A DNA stretch of 64,000 nucleotides from Arthrobacter sp. PM3 (GCF_003352915.1 NZ_CP022314.1:3748940-3812939); one strand, 5' to 3'; positions 46,453 through 56,666 are shown, counted from the first letter of the stretch. The notes: a model not told the origin generated them from the sequence alone. Numbers and translations are program-made.

Positions 46453-47514
46453 TCAGGCGGCCTGCGACAACGCGACCCACCGGTCCAGCACCGCGGACGC
46501 CGCGCCGGACGCGATGGATTCCTCCGCCCGCTTCAGCGCTGCGGCCATGCGGTCCGTGAGGGGACCCACGGCGTCGAGGTCAAACGCGACGAGCCCGGCG
46601 GCCGCGTTCAGCAGCGCCGCATCCCGGGCAGGTCCCGGCGCGCCGGAAAGTACTGCGCGCACGACGCCGGCGTTGGCCGCGGCGTCACCGCCCCGCAACT
46701 CCTCCAGGGTGGCCTGCCGGATGCCAAGGTCCCGCGGATCGAACATCTGCTCCTCAACCCGGCCGTTGCGGATTTCCCAGACCCGGGACGGTCCGGTGGT
46801 GGTCAGTTCATCCAGGCCGTCGCTGCCGCGGAAGACGAGACCGCGGCTGCCGCGCTTGGCCAGCACGCCGGCCACGAGCGGGGCCATCCGTTCATTGGCG
46901 ACGCCGACGGCCGAGGCCTGGACGTGGGCGGGGTTGATCATAGGTCCCAGGAAGTTGAACGCCGTGGGGACGCCGAGTTCGCGGCGGGCCACGGCTGCGT
47001 GCCTCATGGACGGGTGGAAGACCTGGGCGAAGCAAAAGGTGATCCCGGCTTCTTCGGCGTTGAGCGCCACGCGGGGAATCGGCAGGTCCAGCCGGACGCC
47101 GAGCGCTTCCAGGACATCGGCGGAACCCGAGGACGACGACGCCGCCCGGTTGCCGTGCTTGACCACCTTGGCGCCGGCGCCGGCACAGATCAGTGCGGCC
47201 ATCGTGGAGATGTTGACAGTATTCTGCTGATCGCCGCCGGTGCCGACGATGTCCAGCTTCTCCCCGGCAATATCAATGGGGTTGGCATTGGCCACCATGG
47301 CCTCGACCAGGCCGGCCACTTCATCAACAGTCTCACCTTTTGAACGCAGTGCCACCAGGAATCCGGCCACCTGCACGGGCGTGGCCTCACCTGACATGAT
47401 GGAGTTCATGGCCCATTCGGTGCTCGCAGTGGTGAGGTCCGCACCCCCGATGAGGGCGTTGATGAGCCGCGGCCAGGAGTTGCCTGCCGCCTGTGCAGAT
47501 GCCTGAGAAGTCAC
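46453..47514 (-). CDS. trpD: Anthranilate phosphoribosyltransferase
   Basis: A 353-residue enzyme joining anthranilate to phosphoribosyl pyrophosphate, the second step of tryptophan synthesis. The PRPP-binding loop [18 protein letters not shown] and the [20 protein letters not shown] motif are intact. It stands alone, away from other trp genes, which is usual in actinobacteria. The GTG start has a -10 box 6 nt upstream and also GGGAG directly before it. Confidence 0.95.
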   Translation of the reverse strand: MTSQASAQAAGNSWPRLINALIGGADLTTASTEWAMNSIMSGEATPVQVAGFLVALRSKGETVDEVAGLVEAMVANANPIDIAGEKLDIVGTGGDQQNTVNISTMAALICAGAGAKVVKHGNRAASSSSGSADVLEALGVRLDLPIPRVALNAEEAGITFCFAQVFHPSMRHAAVARRELGVPTAFNFLGPMINPAHVQASAVGVANERMAPLVAGVLAKRGSRGLVFRGSDGLDELTTTGPSRVWEIRNGRVEEQMFDPRDLGIRQATLEELRGGDAAANAGVVRAVLSGAPGPARDAALLNAAAGLVAFDLDAVGPLTDRMAAALKRAEESIASGAASAVLDRWVALSQAA

Positions 47515-47520
47515 CTCCCG

Positions 47521-47526
47521 ATGCTA
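47521..47526 (-). promoter_or_regulatory. -10 box of trpD
   Basis: TAGCAT on the minus strand ends 6 nt before the GTG at 47514. Confidence 0.5.
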
Positions 47527-47650
47527 TCGAGGTCGGCCCCGCAAAGACCAATATGAACCCCTCCGGGAACTTTTCCGCGCGATTTCGCGTCTTTGTAGAA
47601 AAAGTCCCCCGAAACGGCGGTTTGCGTTGGGCAGGACGGAGTTTTACAGA

Positions 47651-47656
47651 CATAAT
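47651..47656 (+). promoter_or_regulatory. -10 box of ctaE
   Basis: CATAAT ends 6 nt before the GTG at 47663. TTGGGC lies 18 nt further upstream as a possible -35. Confidence 0.5.
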
Positions 47657-47662
47657 GTCTAT

Positions 47663-48301
47663 GTGACATCTGCGACCCATGCCCCCAGTACCCCGGCGCA
47701 CCCGACGCTGAACCGCCCGAACATGGTTTCTGTTGGAACCGTTGTGTGGCTGTCCAGTGAGTTGATGTTCTTCGCCGGTCTCTTTGCCATGTACTTCACA
47801 CTCCGTTCGACTTCCGGACTGATGTGGGCTGAAGAGACAGCCAAGCTCAACTTCCCCTTCGCGCTCGTTAACACGATCGTCCTCGTGGCAAGTTCCTTTA
47901 CTTGCCAGATGGGCGTCTTCGCTGCCGAGCGGCTTCAGCCGCGCCGCACCGGCGGAGTCTTCAGCTTCACCCGCTGGGGGATGAACGGATGGTTCATCCT
48001 CACGTTCCTCATGGGTGCCTTCTTCGTGGCCGGACAGGCCACCGAGTACGCCATGCTCGTATCCGAGCACGTCTCGCTGTCCTCCAACGCCTACGGCTCC
48101 GCCTTCTACATCACGACAGGCTTCCACGGCCTGCACGTCATCGGCGGCCTGATTGCCTTCCTGCTCATCCTCGGCCGCTCCTTCGCGGCGAAGAAGTTCG
48201 GCCACTTCGAAGCAACGTCGGCGATTGTCACCTCTTACTACTGGCACTTCGTGGACGTCGTCTGGATTGGCCTCTTCCTGGTCATCTACGTCCTCAAGTA
48301 G
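47663..48301 (+). CDS. ctaE: Cytochrome c oxidase subunit III
   Basis: A 212-residue integral membrane subunit of the aa3 oxidase with five predicted helices. [17 protein letters not shown] and [22 protein letters not shown] are the conserved end of the family. It heads the ctaE-qcrC-qcrA-qcrB operon, the usual actinobacterial order. The GTG at 47663 is chosen from its promoter; an upstream ATG would add 12 residues. Confidence 0.94.
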   Translation: MTSATHAPSTPAHPTLNRPNMVSVGTVVWLSSELMFFAGLFAMYFTLRSTSGLMWAEETAKLNFPFALVNTIVLVASSFTCQMGVFAAERLQPRRTGGVFSFTRWGMNGWFILTFLMGAFFVAGQATEYAMLVSEHVSLSSNAYGSAFYITTGFHGLHVIGGLIAFLLILGRSFAAKKFGHFEATSAIVTSYYWHFVDVVWIGLFLVIYVLK

Positions 48302-48388
48302 CAGTGACTTGACTCTTTTTCTACAAGAGGCAGAATTTCAAGAAGCGGCTCCAGGAGCCACCGCAGGATCGAATAAAGGAACCACCAC

Positions 48389-49177
48389 GTGAAGGCACTC
48401 TCGCAGAAGCGACGTCACCCACTGGCAGCAATTGCACTGCTGCTGATGGGCCTCTTGGTCACGGGTGGGCTGTACGCCGTTGCCACCACCGTCAACCAGG
48501 CCAAGGCCAGCACCGAGAGCTATAGCGCAAGCGACGTAGAAGAAGGCGGCAAGCTGTTCGCCGCCAACTGCGCCACCTGCCACGGCATGGGTGCCAGCGG
48601 CTCGCAGGCCGGACCCTCGCTGGTCGGCGTCGGCGCCGCCGCTGTTGACTTCCAGGTCGGCACCGGCCGCATGCCCATGCAGATGAACGGCCCGCAGGCC
48701 CAGAAGAAGCCCACCCAGTTCAACGAGGAACAGACCAAGCAGCTGGCTGCTTACGTAGCCTCGCTCGGCCCCGGCCCGGCCGTTCCCGAAGCCGGCCTGC
48801 TGGACGAGAAGGGTGACGCCGCCAAGGGTGGCGAGCTCTTCCGCACCAACTGTGCCATGTGCCACAACGCTGCCGCAGCCGGCGGTGCACTTACCCGGGG
48901 CAAGTTCGCCCCGGCCCTCGCAGATGTTTCCGGCCAGCACATCTACGAAGCCATGGTCACCGGCCCCCAGAACATGCCGGTCTTCAATGACGCGAACATT
49001 TCCCCCGAGGGCAAGCGCGACATCATCACCTTCCTGAAGCAGATCGAGTCCAACGGTTCACCCGGCGGCGCCGATCTTGGAGCTTTGGGACCGGTCTCCG
49101 AAGGTCTGTTTGTTTGGATTGCCGGCCTGGGCGTCATCATCGCCTTCACCATCTGGCTCACATCCCGCACTTCCTAA
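48389..49177 (+). CDS. qcrC: Cytochrome bc1 complex diheme cytochrome c subunit
   Basis: A 262-residue membrane-anchored cytochrome that replaces separate cytochrome c in actinobacteria and passes electrons from bc1 to the aa3 oxidase. Heme motifs are CATCH (61-65) and CAMCH (155-159). It has an N-terminal signal anchor (about 12-33) and a C-terminal transmembrane helix (about 238-258). The GTG start has AAAGGAACC upstream. Confidence 0.95.
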   Translation: MKALSQKRRHPLAAIALLLMGLLVTGGLYAVATTVNQAKASTESYSASDVEEGGKLFAANCATCHGMGASGSQAGPSLVGVGAAAVDFQVGTGRMPMQMNGPQAQKKPTQFNEEQTKQLAAYVASLGPGPAVPEAGLLDEKGDAAKGGELFRTNCAMCHNAAAAGGALTRGKFAPALADVSGQHIYEAMVTGPQNMPVFNDANISPEGKRDIITFLKQIESNGSPGGADLGALGPVSEGLFVWIAGLGVIIAFTIWLTSRTS

Positions 49178-49277
49178 GCGGACCTTGCACCTGTAAGAAC
49201 TTTCTGTTGACCCGTCAGCAGTTTGAATTGAAACCTAACTCGGCAATTGCCGAGACGAGAGAAGGATGAGGCGAATT

Positions 49278-50330
49278 ATGGGCAACCATAGTGACGGCAG
49301 TCCGAACCACTCGGGCACCGTAGCTACGGCTGGTCAGAATGGGGTGGAGAAGTTCCAGGATCCTGGAATTCCCCCGCATCGTTTGCGCCTGGCTGACACG
49401 GACCCGAGGGCCGCAAAGAAAGCAGAACGGCAGGTAGCCATTCTGTTCGGCATCTCGGTCGTTGGCACCCTGATATTCCTGGTGGCGTACTTCGCGATCG
49501 ATCTGGGACAAGACTCCGCGATCGCGACGATCCGCAATCAGAATATTCTGCTGGGCCTCGGCACCGCGTTCGCGATGCTGGGTATCGGCACCGGCATCGT
49601 CCACTGGGCCAAGGCCCTCATGCCGGACCACGAAGTCTCGGAGGAGCGTCACGCGATCCGCACCGAGGAAGACCGCCAGGCTGCCGTCCGCATCGTCGAC
49701 GACATCGTGGAGGAAACCGGCATCAAGCGCCGGCCGCTGATCCGCAACACCCTACTCGGCGCCGTCGCCCTCGCGCCGCTGCCGGCCTTGGCCATCTTTG
49801 GTGACCTCGGCCCGCGGCCGGACGACAAATTGGGACAAACCTTGTGGGAGCCGGGCATGCGGCTTGCCCGCGACCCTGAGGGCACGCCTATCAAGGCCTC
49901 TGACGTCACCATTGGTTCGGCGTTCCACGTCATCCCGGAAAAGCTTAACGGACTCACCGAGGGCAAGCTGAACGAGAAGGCCAAGTCCGTCGTGCTGCTC
50001 ATGCGCCTCAACCCGGACGAGCTTCACCCCTCTCCGGGCCGTGAGAGCTGGGCGTACAACGGTATCGTCGCGTACTCCAAGATCTGCACCCACGTTGGCT
50101 GCCCTGTCGCTCTTTACGAGCAGCAGACGCACCACTTGCTGTGCCCGTGCCACCAGTCCACCTTCGACCTCACCCAGCAGTGCAAGGTGATCTTCGGACC
50201 GGCCAGCCGCCCCCTCCCTCAGCTGCCTATCTCTGTGGACTCCGAGGGCTACCTGGTCGCCACGAGCGACTTCCTTGAACCTGTTGGACCGAGCTACTGG
50301 GAGCGTGAGCAGTTTGTCCACAACATCTGA
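49278..50330 (+). CDS. qcrA: Cytochrome bc1 complex Rieske iron-sulfur subunit
   Basis: A 350-residue Rieske protein with three N-terminal transmembrane helices, as in actinobacteria. The 2Fe-2S ligands are Cys270 and His272 in CTHVGC and Cys289 and His292 in CPCH, with Cys275 and Cys291 forming the disulfide. The ATG at 49278 has GAGG 5 nt upstream; an ATG at 49266 directly abuts AGAAGG. Its end overlaps qcrB. Confidence 0.94.
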   Translation: MGNHSDGSPNHSGTVATAGQNGVEKFQDPGIPPHRLRLADTDPRAAKKAERQVAILFGISVVGTLIFLVAYFAIDLGQDSAIATIRNQNILLGLGTAFAMLGIGTGIVHWAKALMPDHEVSEERHAIRTEEDRQAAVRIVDDIVEETGIKRRPLIRNTLLGAVALAPLPALAIFGDLGPRPDDKLGQTLWEPGMRLARDPEGTPIKASDVTIGSAFHVIPEKLNGLTEGKLNEKAKSVVLLMRLNPDELHPSPGRESWAYNGIVAYSKICTHVGCPVALYEQQTHHLLCPCHQSTFDLTQQCKVIFGPASRPLPQLPISVDSEGYLVATSDFLEPVGPSYWEREQFVHNI

Positions 50331-51987
50331 TGCCCCCGTCTTTGTCGCCAAGACCAAGGGCGGCCGCTTCACGGATTTCGTCGACCAGCGTGTCGGCGGT
50401 TCCGGAATCCTTCGCGAATTCGGCCGGAAGGTCTTCCCGGACCACTGGTCCTTCATGTTCGGTGAAGTCGCCCTCTACTCGTTCGTCATCCTCCTGCTCT
50501 CGGGCACGTTCCTGACGTTCTTCTTCGATCCGTCCATGGCGGAGACGCACTACGCCGGCTCCTACACGCCGCTGAAGAACGTCGAAATGTCGGTGGCGTA
50601 CAACTCGTCGCTGAACATCTCCTTCGATGTCCGCGGCGGCCTGTTCATGCGCCAGGTCCACCACTGGGCCGCCCTGCTGTTTGTGGCCTCTGTGGCCGTG
50701 CACATGCTCCGTGTGTTCTTCACCGGCGCATTCCGCAAGCCGCGTGAACTGAACTGGGTAGTCGGCGGCGTCCTGCTCATCCTGTCCATGGCTGCAGGCT
50801 TCACCGGCTACTCGCTGCCCGATGACCTGCTCTCCGGCAACGGCCTTCGCATCATCGACGGCGTCATCAAGTCCATCCCGGTCGTCGGCACCTACATCTC
50901 GTTCTTCCTCTTCGGCGGCGAGTTCCCGGGCACCATGATCATCAGCCGCCTGTACACGCTGCACATCCTCCTGGTACCCGCGCTCATCCTGCTGATGATC
51001 GTCATGCACCTGTTCATGGTGGTCGTGCACAAGCACACGCAGTACCCCGGCCCCGGCCGCAACGACGGCAACGTCGTCGGCTACCCCCTGGGCCCGGTTT
51101 ACGCGGCAAAGGCCGGCGGCTTCTTCTTCATCGTGTTCGGTGTCGTTGCCCTCATGGCAGCGTTCTTCACCATCAACCCGATCTGGAACTACGGACCCTA
51201 CGACCCCTCCCCGGTTTCGGCAGGCACGCAGCCTGACTGGTATATCGGCTTCGTTGACGGCGCGCTGCGCCTCATGCCGGGCACCATCGGCGACTGGAAG
51301 GTCGAACAGATTTGGTTCGGCTACGTCTTCTCCTTCAACGTCCTGCTGCCGGCGCTCGTCCCGGCCGGGATCCTCTTCACGGTCATGTTCACCTACCCGT
51401 GGATTGAACGCTGGATCACCAAGGACAACCGCGAGCACCACGTCCTGGACCGCCCCCGCAACGCCCCGACCCGCACGGCAATCGGTGTGGCCGGCTTCAT
51501 CTGGTACTGCGTCATGTGGGCCGCGGCCGGCTCCGACCTCATCGCCACCCACTTCCACGTGGCACTGAACGATGTGACCTACTGGCTCCGAGCACTGTTC
51601 TTCATCGGCCCGGTCATCGGCTTCATCGTGACCAAGCGCGTGGCTCTGGCGCTGCAGCGCAAGGACCGTGAGATCGCCCTGCATGGCCGCGAAACCGGTC
51701 GCATCGTGCGCCTGCCGCACGGTGAGTTCATCGAGGTTCACGCCCCGCTGGACGAGTACAAGCGTTACAAGCTGGTCGGCTTCGAGTCGCCGGCACCGCT
51801 GCCCGCGGAGCCGAACGAGCACGGTGTTGTGGACCGCAAGGAAAACCGCCGCGCCAAGCTCTCCCGCTGGTTCTTCGAGGACCGGGTCGCGCCGGTCACT
51901 CCGGCCGAGCTGGAGGCCGCACACGCCCACCACGGCGCCCACGAGGCCGTCGAGGCTGCGGATGCGCAGAAGACGCTCAGCCACTAG
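50305..51987 (+). CDS. qcrB: Cytochrome bc1 complex cytochrome b subunit
   Basis: A 560-residue membrane protein with eight or nine helices that binds two b hemes and carries the quinone sites. The heme histidines lie in QVHHWAALLFVASVAVHM and TLHILLVPALILLMIVMHL. A C-terminal cytoplasmic extension of about 100 residues is usual in actinobacteria. The GTG at 50305 or the TTG at 50314 may be the start; both lie inside the end of qcrA. A terminator follows. Confidence 0.94.
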   Translation: MSSLSTTSDAPVFVAKTKGGRFTDFVDQRVGGSGILREFGRKVFPDHWSFMFGEVALYSFVILLLSGTFLTFFFDPSMAETHYAGSYTPLKNVEMSVAYNSSLNISFDVRGGLFMRQVHHWAALLFVASVAVHMLRVFFTGAFRKPRELNWVVGGVLLILSMAAGFTGYSLPDDLLSGNGLRIIDGVIKSIPVVGTYISFFLFGGEFPGTMIISRLYTLHILLVPALILLMIVMHLFMVVVHKHTQYPGPGRNDGNVVGYPLGPVYAAKAGGFFFIVFGVVALMAAFFTINPIWNYGPYDPSPVSAGTQPDWYIGFVDGALRLMPGTIGDWKVEQIWFGYVFSFNVLLPALVPAGILFTVMFTYPWIERWITKDNREHHVLDRPRNAPTRTAIGVAGFIWYCVMWAAAGSDLIATHFHVALNDVTYWLRALFFIGPVIGFIVTKRVALALQRKDREIALHGRETGRIVRLPHGEFIEVHAPLDEYKRYKLVGFESPAPLPAEPNEHGVVDRKENRRAKLSRWFFEDRVAPVTPAELEAAHAHHGAHEAVEAADAQKTLSH

Positions 51988-52006
51988 CCAACGGCAGTAG
52001 CCGCAA

Positions 52007-52041
52007 GGAAGGCCCGGTCCCCCAGAGGGACCGGGCCTTCC
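52007..52041 (+). terminator. Terminator of the ctaE-qcrCAB operon
   Basis: 15-bp perfect arms (52007-52021 and 52027-52041) with a 5-nt loop, 19 nt past the qcrB stop. TTTTC follows a few bases later. Confidence 0.85.
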
Positions 52042-52068
52042 AGCGTTTTCAGCACGCCTGCAATTGAT

Positions 52069-52131
52069 CAACGCGGAGTCAGTTCTCGCCCATTCCGGGG
52101 GCTTGCATGGGCGCGAACTGACTCCGCGTTG
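52069..52131. repeat. 25-bp inverted repeat between qcrB and GntR gene
   Basis: Arms at 52069-52093 and 52107-52131 match with a single mismatch around a 13-nt loop; each arm contains AACGCGGAGTCAGTTC. It lies 4 nt from the stop of the GntR gene. It is longer and less U-rich than a normal terminator and looks like a dispersed palindromic element. Confidence 0.75.
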
Positions 52132-52135
52132 GTGG

Positions 52136-52927
52136 TTAAGGGCGGTACCCGGAGGCGTAGTTGCGGGTCGGGCGGACGCCGGGGCGCTGCAGGGGAACCC
52201 AGAGCTTGTAGCGGTCGGCCCGGTAGTAGGACACGGAATAGTCCACCATGGCCCTGGCCACAAACGCATGACGTTGGATCTTTAGCAGCGGGGTGCCGAC
52301 TTCCACGTTCAGGAGCCGGGCCGTGGACGGCGACGCGGCGGTCGCCTCAATCATGTCCTCGCCCCACTCCATGACCAGCCCGTAGCGTTCGCTGAGCACG
52401 TTATAGAGGGACGTCGGCGGTTCGTCGTCGAGCAGGCCGGGCACCCGGTGCGCCGGGATGAAGTTCTCATCCACGCTCATCGGCTCACTGTCGGCCAGCA
52501 GGAGGCGCCGGAACCGGACCAGGGGCGTTCCCTCCTCGAGCTGCAGTTCACGGGCCAGGAAGGCGCTGGCGCCGATCTGTTCGAAGCTGAGCACCTTGGC
52601 GGCCGGAACCATGCCGCGGCGCTGCATCTCCTCGCTGTAGGAGGTCAGTTTCACCTGGAGGTCAAGTTTGGGCTTTCTCACGAACGTCCCAAGCCCGACG
52701 ACCCGTTCAATAACTTCTTCGCCCACCAGGGCATCGATCGCCTGGCGCACGGTCATCCGGGCCAGTCCGAACCGCACCGCGAGGTCACGTTCCGACGGCA
52801 GGGCAGACCCCGGCGGACAGGCTGCCGCTATGTGCGTCCGCAGGATTTCACGCAGCTGGATATAGATCGGAATGCCGCTCTGCCGGTCGATCTCGCCGGC
52901 CATCGCCGACGCGTTAGCGGATGCCAC
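52136..52927 (-). CDS. GntR/HutC family regulator (DasR-like)
   Basis: A 263-residue repressor with an N-terminal winged HTH (about 15-80, PSERDLAVRFGLARMTVRQAI) and a C-terminal UTRA effector domain (about 95-250). The adjacent GGTCTAGACC site and the divergent HPr gene point to a DasR/NagR-type regulator responding to amino-sugar phosphates. The GTG start follows GAGGATGCACC. The effector cannot be confirmed from sequence. Confidence 0.85.
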   Translation of the reverse strand: MASANASAMAGEIDRQSGIPIYIQLREILRTHIAAACPPGSALPSERDLAVRFGLARMTVRQAIDALVGEEVIERVVGLGTFVRKPKLDLQVKLTSYSEEMQRRGMVPAAKVLSFEQIGASAFLARELQLEEGTPLVRFRRLLLADSEPMSVDENFIPAHRVPGLLDDEPPTSLYNVLSERYGLVMEWGEDMIEATAASPSTARLLNVEVGTPLLKIQRHAFVARAMVDYSVSYYRADRYKLWVPLQRPGVRPTRNYASGYRP

Positions 52928-52999
52928 GGTGCATCCTCAAAACGGGAGACAGCGGGGTAAAAACAGTCATACATCAAGGGTAATCCAGCGACCGGTCAG

Positions 53000-53009
53000 G
53001 TCTAGACCA
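53000..53009. promoter_or_regulatory. dre-like operator between GntR and HPr genes
   Basis: GGTCTAGACC is a perfect palindrome and matches the core of the DasR responsive element (TGGTCTAGACCA) known from Streptomyces. It lies 73 nt upstream of the GntR gene and 125 nt upstream of the HPr gene, so it could regulate both. Confidence 0.75.
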
Positions 53010-53134
53010 CCCGGCCGTCGCAGTTCGTGCCGGCCCTCCCCCGCGGCTACCCTTAAAGGGATGGGCCGGAGCCGCGCCTCCCGCCCGCTACATCATCAGC
53101 AGCAGAGAACACGCACCAGCACAAGGGAGTCCCG

Positions 53135-53428
53135 TTGCCAGTTCGCAAGGCAATCGTCACGGCCGAAATCGGCCTCCACGCCAGACCGGCCGCAGTTTTT
53201 GTCCGGGCAGTCACGGCCACCGGACTCCCGGTGACTATCAGCAAGGACGGCCGGCCAGGGGTGGACGCCCGCTCCCTGCTGGAGGTCATGACCGAAGACT
53301 TCGGCTGCGGCTGTGAGGTGGAGCTGGCTGTCGCGGCGGATTCCCTCCCGGCTTTCTGCAGCCTCGCCGAAGCCGAAACCGCGCTCGAGGAGCTGCGGAT
53401 CCTGTTGGAATCCGCTGCGGCTGTCTAG
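53135..53428 (+). CDS. ptsH: HPr phosphocarrier protein
   Basis: A 97-residue phosphocarrier of the sugar phosphotransferase system. The active His15 lies in GLHARPAA, and Ser47 in ARSLLEVM corresponds to the regulatory serine. The start is a TTG with AAGGGAG 5 nt upstream. It carries a slightly longer C-terminus than E. coli HPr. The dre-like site links it to amino-sugar control. A strong terminator follows. Confidence 0.9.
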   Translation: MPVRKAIVTAEIGLHARPAAVFVRAVTATGLPVTISKDGRPGVDARSLLEVMTEDFGCGCEVELAVAADSLPAFCSLAEAETALEELRILLESAAAV

Positions 53429-53445
53429 CCACAGACTTAAACACA

Positions 53446-53485
53446 ACGACGGCGGGCCCCACCAAAAGGTGGGGCCCGCCGTCGT
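53446..53485. terminator. Bidirectional terminator between ptsH and ctaF
   Basis: 18-bp perfect arms (53446-53463 and 53468-53485) with an AAAA loop. Confidence 0.9.
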
Positions 53486-53514
53486 ACTTTATGAACCGTT
53501 AGCCGGTCCGGGTG

Positions 53515-53916
53515 CTAGTGCGCGTGGTCGCCGCGGCTGTACTCGTACACCCAGCCGACCAGGGCCACAACCGCCATACCGCCGGCGATGAACACGATCC
53601 ACCAGCCCACGGCCAGGCCGAGGAACCCTGCGGCGCAGGAGAGGCCGAGGACCAGCGGCCACCAGCTCCAGGGGCTGAAGTGCCCCTGCTCGCCGGCGCC
53701 TTCGTGGATTTCAGCGTCGTTGCGGTCCTCGGGACGCATCCCGACGCGCTTGCCGGTGAAGCCGAGGTACGCACCGATCATGCCGGCGAGGCCGCCGACC
53801 AGCAGGATGGCCAGCGTGCCCACCCATTCGGTCCAGTTCGTCAGGTAGCCGTAGATGAACGCGACCGGTACGAAGAAGAAGACGCCGAGGCCAAAGATCC
53901 TTGATTCGATTTTCAC
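53515..53916 (-). CDS. ctaF: Cytochrome c oxidase subunit IV (actinobacterial)
   Basis: A 133-residue accessory subunit of the aa3 oxidase with four predicted helices (about 8-26, 32-52, 85-108, 110-128). [14 protein letters not shown] is the family signature. The GTG overlaps the ctaD stop by 4 nt (GTGA), so it is translationally coupled to ctaD. Confidence 0.92.
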   Translation of the reverse strand: MKIESRIFGLGVFFFVPVAFIYGYLTNWTEWVGTLAILLVGGLAGMIGAYLGFTGKRVGMRPEDRNDAEIHEGAGEQGHFSPWSWWPLVLGLSCAAGFLGLAVGWWIVFIAGGMAVVALVGWVYEYSRGDHAH

Positions 53917-55634
53917 TTGCCAGTGTCCTTCTGGTCGGCGTTACCGAGCACGGATGCTGCCGGGGCAGGTGAGTCCACGGTGTAGTTCTGCGAGAGCTCC
54001 GGGTGGTGCAGGTCCAGGGCCGGACGCTCGGAGCGGATGCGGGGCAGGGAGGTGAAGTTGTGGCGCGGCGGCGGGCACGAGGTGGCCCACTCCAGCGAGG
54101 CACCGAAGCCCCACGGGTCGTCAACTTCCACCTTCTCGTTGCTGCGCCAGGTGATGTAGACGTTCCAGAAGAACGGGATCAGCGAGGCGCCCAGGACGAA
54201 CGAGGCGATGGTGGAGAACTGGTTCATCCACGTGAAGTTGTCCTGCGGCATGTAGTCGGCGTAGCGGCGCGGCATGCCCTCGACACCCAGCCAGTGCTGG
54301 ATCAGGAACGTGCCGTGGAAGCCCAGGAACAGCAGCCAGAAGTGGATCTTGCCGAGGCGCTCGTTGAGCATCTTGCCGGTCCACTTGGGCCACCAGAAGT
54401 AGAAGCCCGCGAACATGGCGAACACGACCGTGCCGAAGACCACGTAGTGGAAGTGCGCCACCACGAAGTAGGAGTCCGAGACGTGGAAGTCCAGCGGCGG
54501 CGAGGCAAGGATAATGCCGGTCAGGCCACCGAAGAGGAACGTCGCCAGGAAGCCGATGCTCCACAGCATGGGCGTCTCGAACGTGATGGAGCCGCGCCAC
54601 ATGGTGCCGATCCAGTTGAAGAACTTCACACCGGTCGGGACGGCGATGAGCATGGTCATGAAGGAGAAGAACGGCAGCAGTACCGATCCGGTCACGTACA
54701 TGTGGTGGGCCCACACGGTCACGGAAAGGGCGGCGATGGAGATGGTCGCGTAAACCAGGCCCTTGTAGCCGAAGATCGGCTTACGGCTGAAGACGGGGAA
54801 GATCTCCGAGACGATCCCGAAGAACGGCAGCGCAATGATGTACACCTCGGGGTGGCCGAAGAACCAGAACAGGTGCTGCCAGAGGACGGCACCGCCGTTC
54901 TCCGGGTCAAAGATGTGGGCGCCGAAGCGGCGGTCGGCACCGAGTGCGAACAGGGCGGCGGCCAGCGGCGGGAAGGCCATCAGGACCAGGATGGAGGTCA
55001 CGAGGGCGTTCCAGGTGAAGATCGGCATGCGCCACATGGTCATGCCCGGGGCGCGCATGCAGATGATCGTCGTGATGAAGTTGACGGCGCCGAGGATGGT
55101 GCCGAAGCCGGAGAGCGCCAGGCCGAAGACCCAGAGGTCACCGCCGACGCCGGGGCTGAACGTCGTGTTGGACAGCGGCGCGTAGGCGAACCAACCGAAG
55201 GACGCGGCACCCTGCGGGGTGATGAATCCGGACACGGCGATCGTGGAGCCGAAGAGGAAGAACCAGAAGGCCAGTGCGTTCAGTCGCGGGAACGCGACGT
55301 CGGGTGCACCGATCTGCAGGGGCATGATGACGTTGGTGAAGCCGGCGAACAGCGGCGTCGCGAACATCAGCAGCATCACGGTGCCGTGCATCGTGAAGAG
55401 CTGGTTGTACTGCTCCTTGGTCTGCAGGATCTGCATGCCGGGCTCGAACAGTTCGGCGCGGATCAGCAGCGCCATGATGCCGCCGAAGCAGAAGAAGATG
55501 AACGACGCGATCAGGTACATGTACCCGATCGTTTTGTGGTCGGTCGAGGTGATCCAGTTGACGACGATGCGCCCCTTGGATTTGGGTACTACGGGAGCCT
55601 CGAGGACCCCGGCGGATTGAGTGTAAGTTGCCAC
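53913..55634 (-). CDS. ctaD: Cytochrome c oxidase subunit I
   Basis: A 573-residue catalytic subunit with 12 helices that binds heme a and the heme a3-CuB centre. [16 protein letters not shown] holds the CuB His and the cross-linked Tyr, the CuB His-His pair is in [10 protein letters not shown], and the heme ligands are in [10 protein letters not shown]. The GTG at 55634 has AAGGGGAGC upstream and family homology begins there; an upstream ATG overlaps ctaC. It is 10 nt from the ctaC stop. Confidence 0.95.
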   Translation of the reverse strand: MATYTQSAGVLEAPVVPKSKGRIVVNWITSTDHKTIGYMYLIASFIFFCFGGIMALLIRAELFEPGMQILQTKEQYNQLFTMHGTVMLLMFATPLFAGFTNVIMPLQIGAPDVAFPRLNALAFWFFLFGSTIAVSGFITPQGAASFGWFAYAPLSNTTFSPGVGGDLWVFGLALSGFGTILGAVNFITTIICMRAPGMTMWRMPIFTWNALVTSILVLMAFPPLAAALFALGADRRFGAHIFDPENGGAVLWQHLFWFFGHPEVYIIALPFFGIVSEIFPVFSRKPIFGYKGLVYATISIAALSVTVWAHHMYVTGSVLLPFFSFMTMLIAVPTGVKFFNWIGTMWRGSITFETPMLWSIGFLATFLFGGLTGIILASPPLDFHVSDSYFVVAHFHYVVFGTVVFAMFAGFYFWWPKWTGKMLNERLGKIHFWLLFLGFHGTFLIQHWLGVEGMPRRYADYMPQDNFTWMNQFSTIASFVLGASLIPFFWNVYITWRSNEKVEVDDPWGFGASLEWATSCPPPRHNFTSLPRIRSERPALDLHHPELSQNYTVDSPAPAASVLGNADQKDTGK

Positions 55635-55644
55635 GTCGCTCCCC

Positions 55645-56517
55645 TTACTTGGATTCGGTCGGGGCCGGGTTGCGGTCGTACTCTTCACCGAGCAGGCCGG
55701 TGTTCCCGGACTGGCGCAGCTGGTTCATGTGCGCCTGGAACTCCGACTCGGAGACAACCTTGACGCGGAACAGCATTTCGGAGTGGTACTCGCCACAAAG
55801 TTCGGCACACTTGCCGTCGTAGGTTCCCTCCTTGGTGGGGGTCAACCTGATGTAGTTGGTCTTGCCGGGGATCATGTCCCGCTTCTGCAGGAAGGCGGGC
55901 ACCCAGAAGGAGTGGATGACGTCACGGGCGTTGAGCTCGAGGTCAACCGACTTGTTGACCGGCAGGTAGAGGGTGGGCAGCTTTTCCTTGTCCACATCGT
56001 TGCCGGTCAGGTGGGCCTGGACGCCAGCTTCGTGGACGTCCTCGGTGACGACGTCACCCTTCTTGTAGTTGAAGTCCCATGCCCACTGCTTGCCACGGAC
56101 GTCGACGACGACGTCGGCCGGCTTGGAGCGGTCATCAATCTGCTGCTGGTCACGGTCGGTGAAGTAGAAGAACACCAGGACCATGAACAGCGGGATCGTC
56201 AGGTAAAACACTTCCAGCGGAAGGTTGAAGCTGTTCTGGCGGGGGAAGCCCACCGTGCCCTTGCGGCGGCGGTAAGCGACGATGCACCAGATCATCAGGC
56301 CCCAGGTGATGATACCGACGACCAGCGCGGCAATCCATGAGTTGACCCAGAGGTCCATGATGGTGTCAGTGTTGCTGGTGGTGCCACGCTCGGTGGGCAG
56401 CCAGCCCTTCTGTACCTCTGGTGAACATCCAGTCAAAGCCAACGCGCCGGCTAGTGCCAAGCCAGTGATCGTAGTGATCTGTTTGCGTCGGCTGCCGGTT
56501 CGGTTCTGCGAACTCAC
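55645..56517 (-). CDS. ctaC: Cytochrome c oxidase subunit II
   Basis: A 290-residue lipoprotein subunit with a lipobox LTGC (Cys31), two transmembrane helices and an extracytoplasmic cupredoxin domain carrying CuA. The CuA ligands sit in [15 protein letters not shown] start with AGGAAGGG upstream. Gene order ctaC-ctaD-ctaF on the minus strand is the usual operon. Confidence 0.95.
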   Translation of the reverse strand: MSSQNRTGSRRKQITTITGLALAGALALTGCSPEVQKGWLPTERGTTSNTDTIMDLWVNSWIAALVVGIITWGLMIWCIVAYRRRKGTVGFPRQNSFNLPLEVFYLTIPLFMVLVFFYFTDRDQQQIDDRSKPADVVVDVRGKQWAWDFNYKKGDVVTEDVHEAGVQAHLTGNDVDKEKLPTLYLPVNKSVDLELNARDVIHSFWVPAFLQKRDMIPGKTNYIRLTPTKEGTYDGKCAELCGEYHSEMLFRVKVVSESEFQAHMNQLRQSGNTGLLGEEYDRNPAPTESK

Positions 56518-56642
56518 AGACGGCCCTTCCTACTTGTTGCTGTTGCCCCGCGAATGACGGGCAGGGCAAACGAAAAGTTTTACTACTCGGTGTAGAGCTT
56601 ACCGCTCCCCGGGAGTTTTCGCCCACATGTCCGCGCCGTGCG

Positions 56643-56666
56643 TCGGGACCTTTTTACAGGTCCCGA
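56643..56666 (-). other. Hairpin upstream of ctaC
   Basis: 9-bp arms (56643-56651 and 56658-56666, TCGGGACCT and complement) with a 6-nt loop, between the erpA terminator and the ctaC start. Could be a second terminator for erpA. Confidence 0.4.

Noticed and set aside
50227..52269. A 680-codon minus-strand frame opposite qcrB
   Set aside because: Composition is Asp/Glu/His/Arg-rich repeats typical of an antisense reading of a membrane protein; qcrB is clearly the real gene.
54003..55763. A 586-codon plus-strand frame opposite ctaD
   Set aside because: Same reason: antisense of the cytochrome oxidase gene, with no domain.
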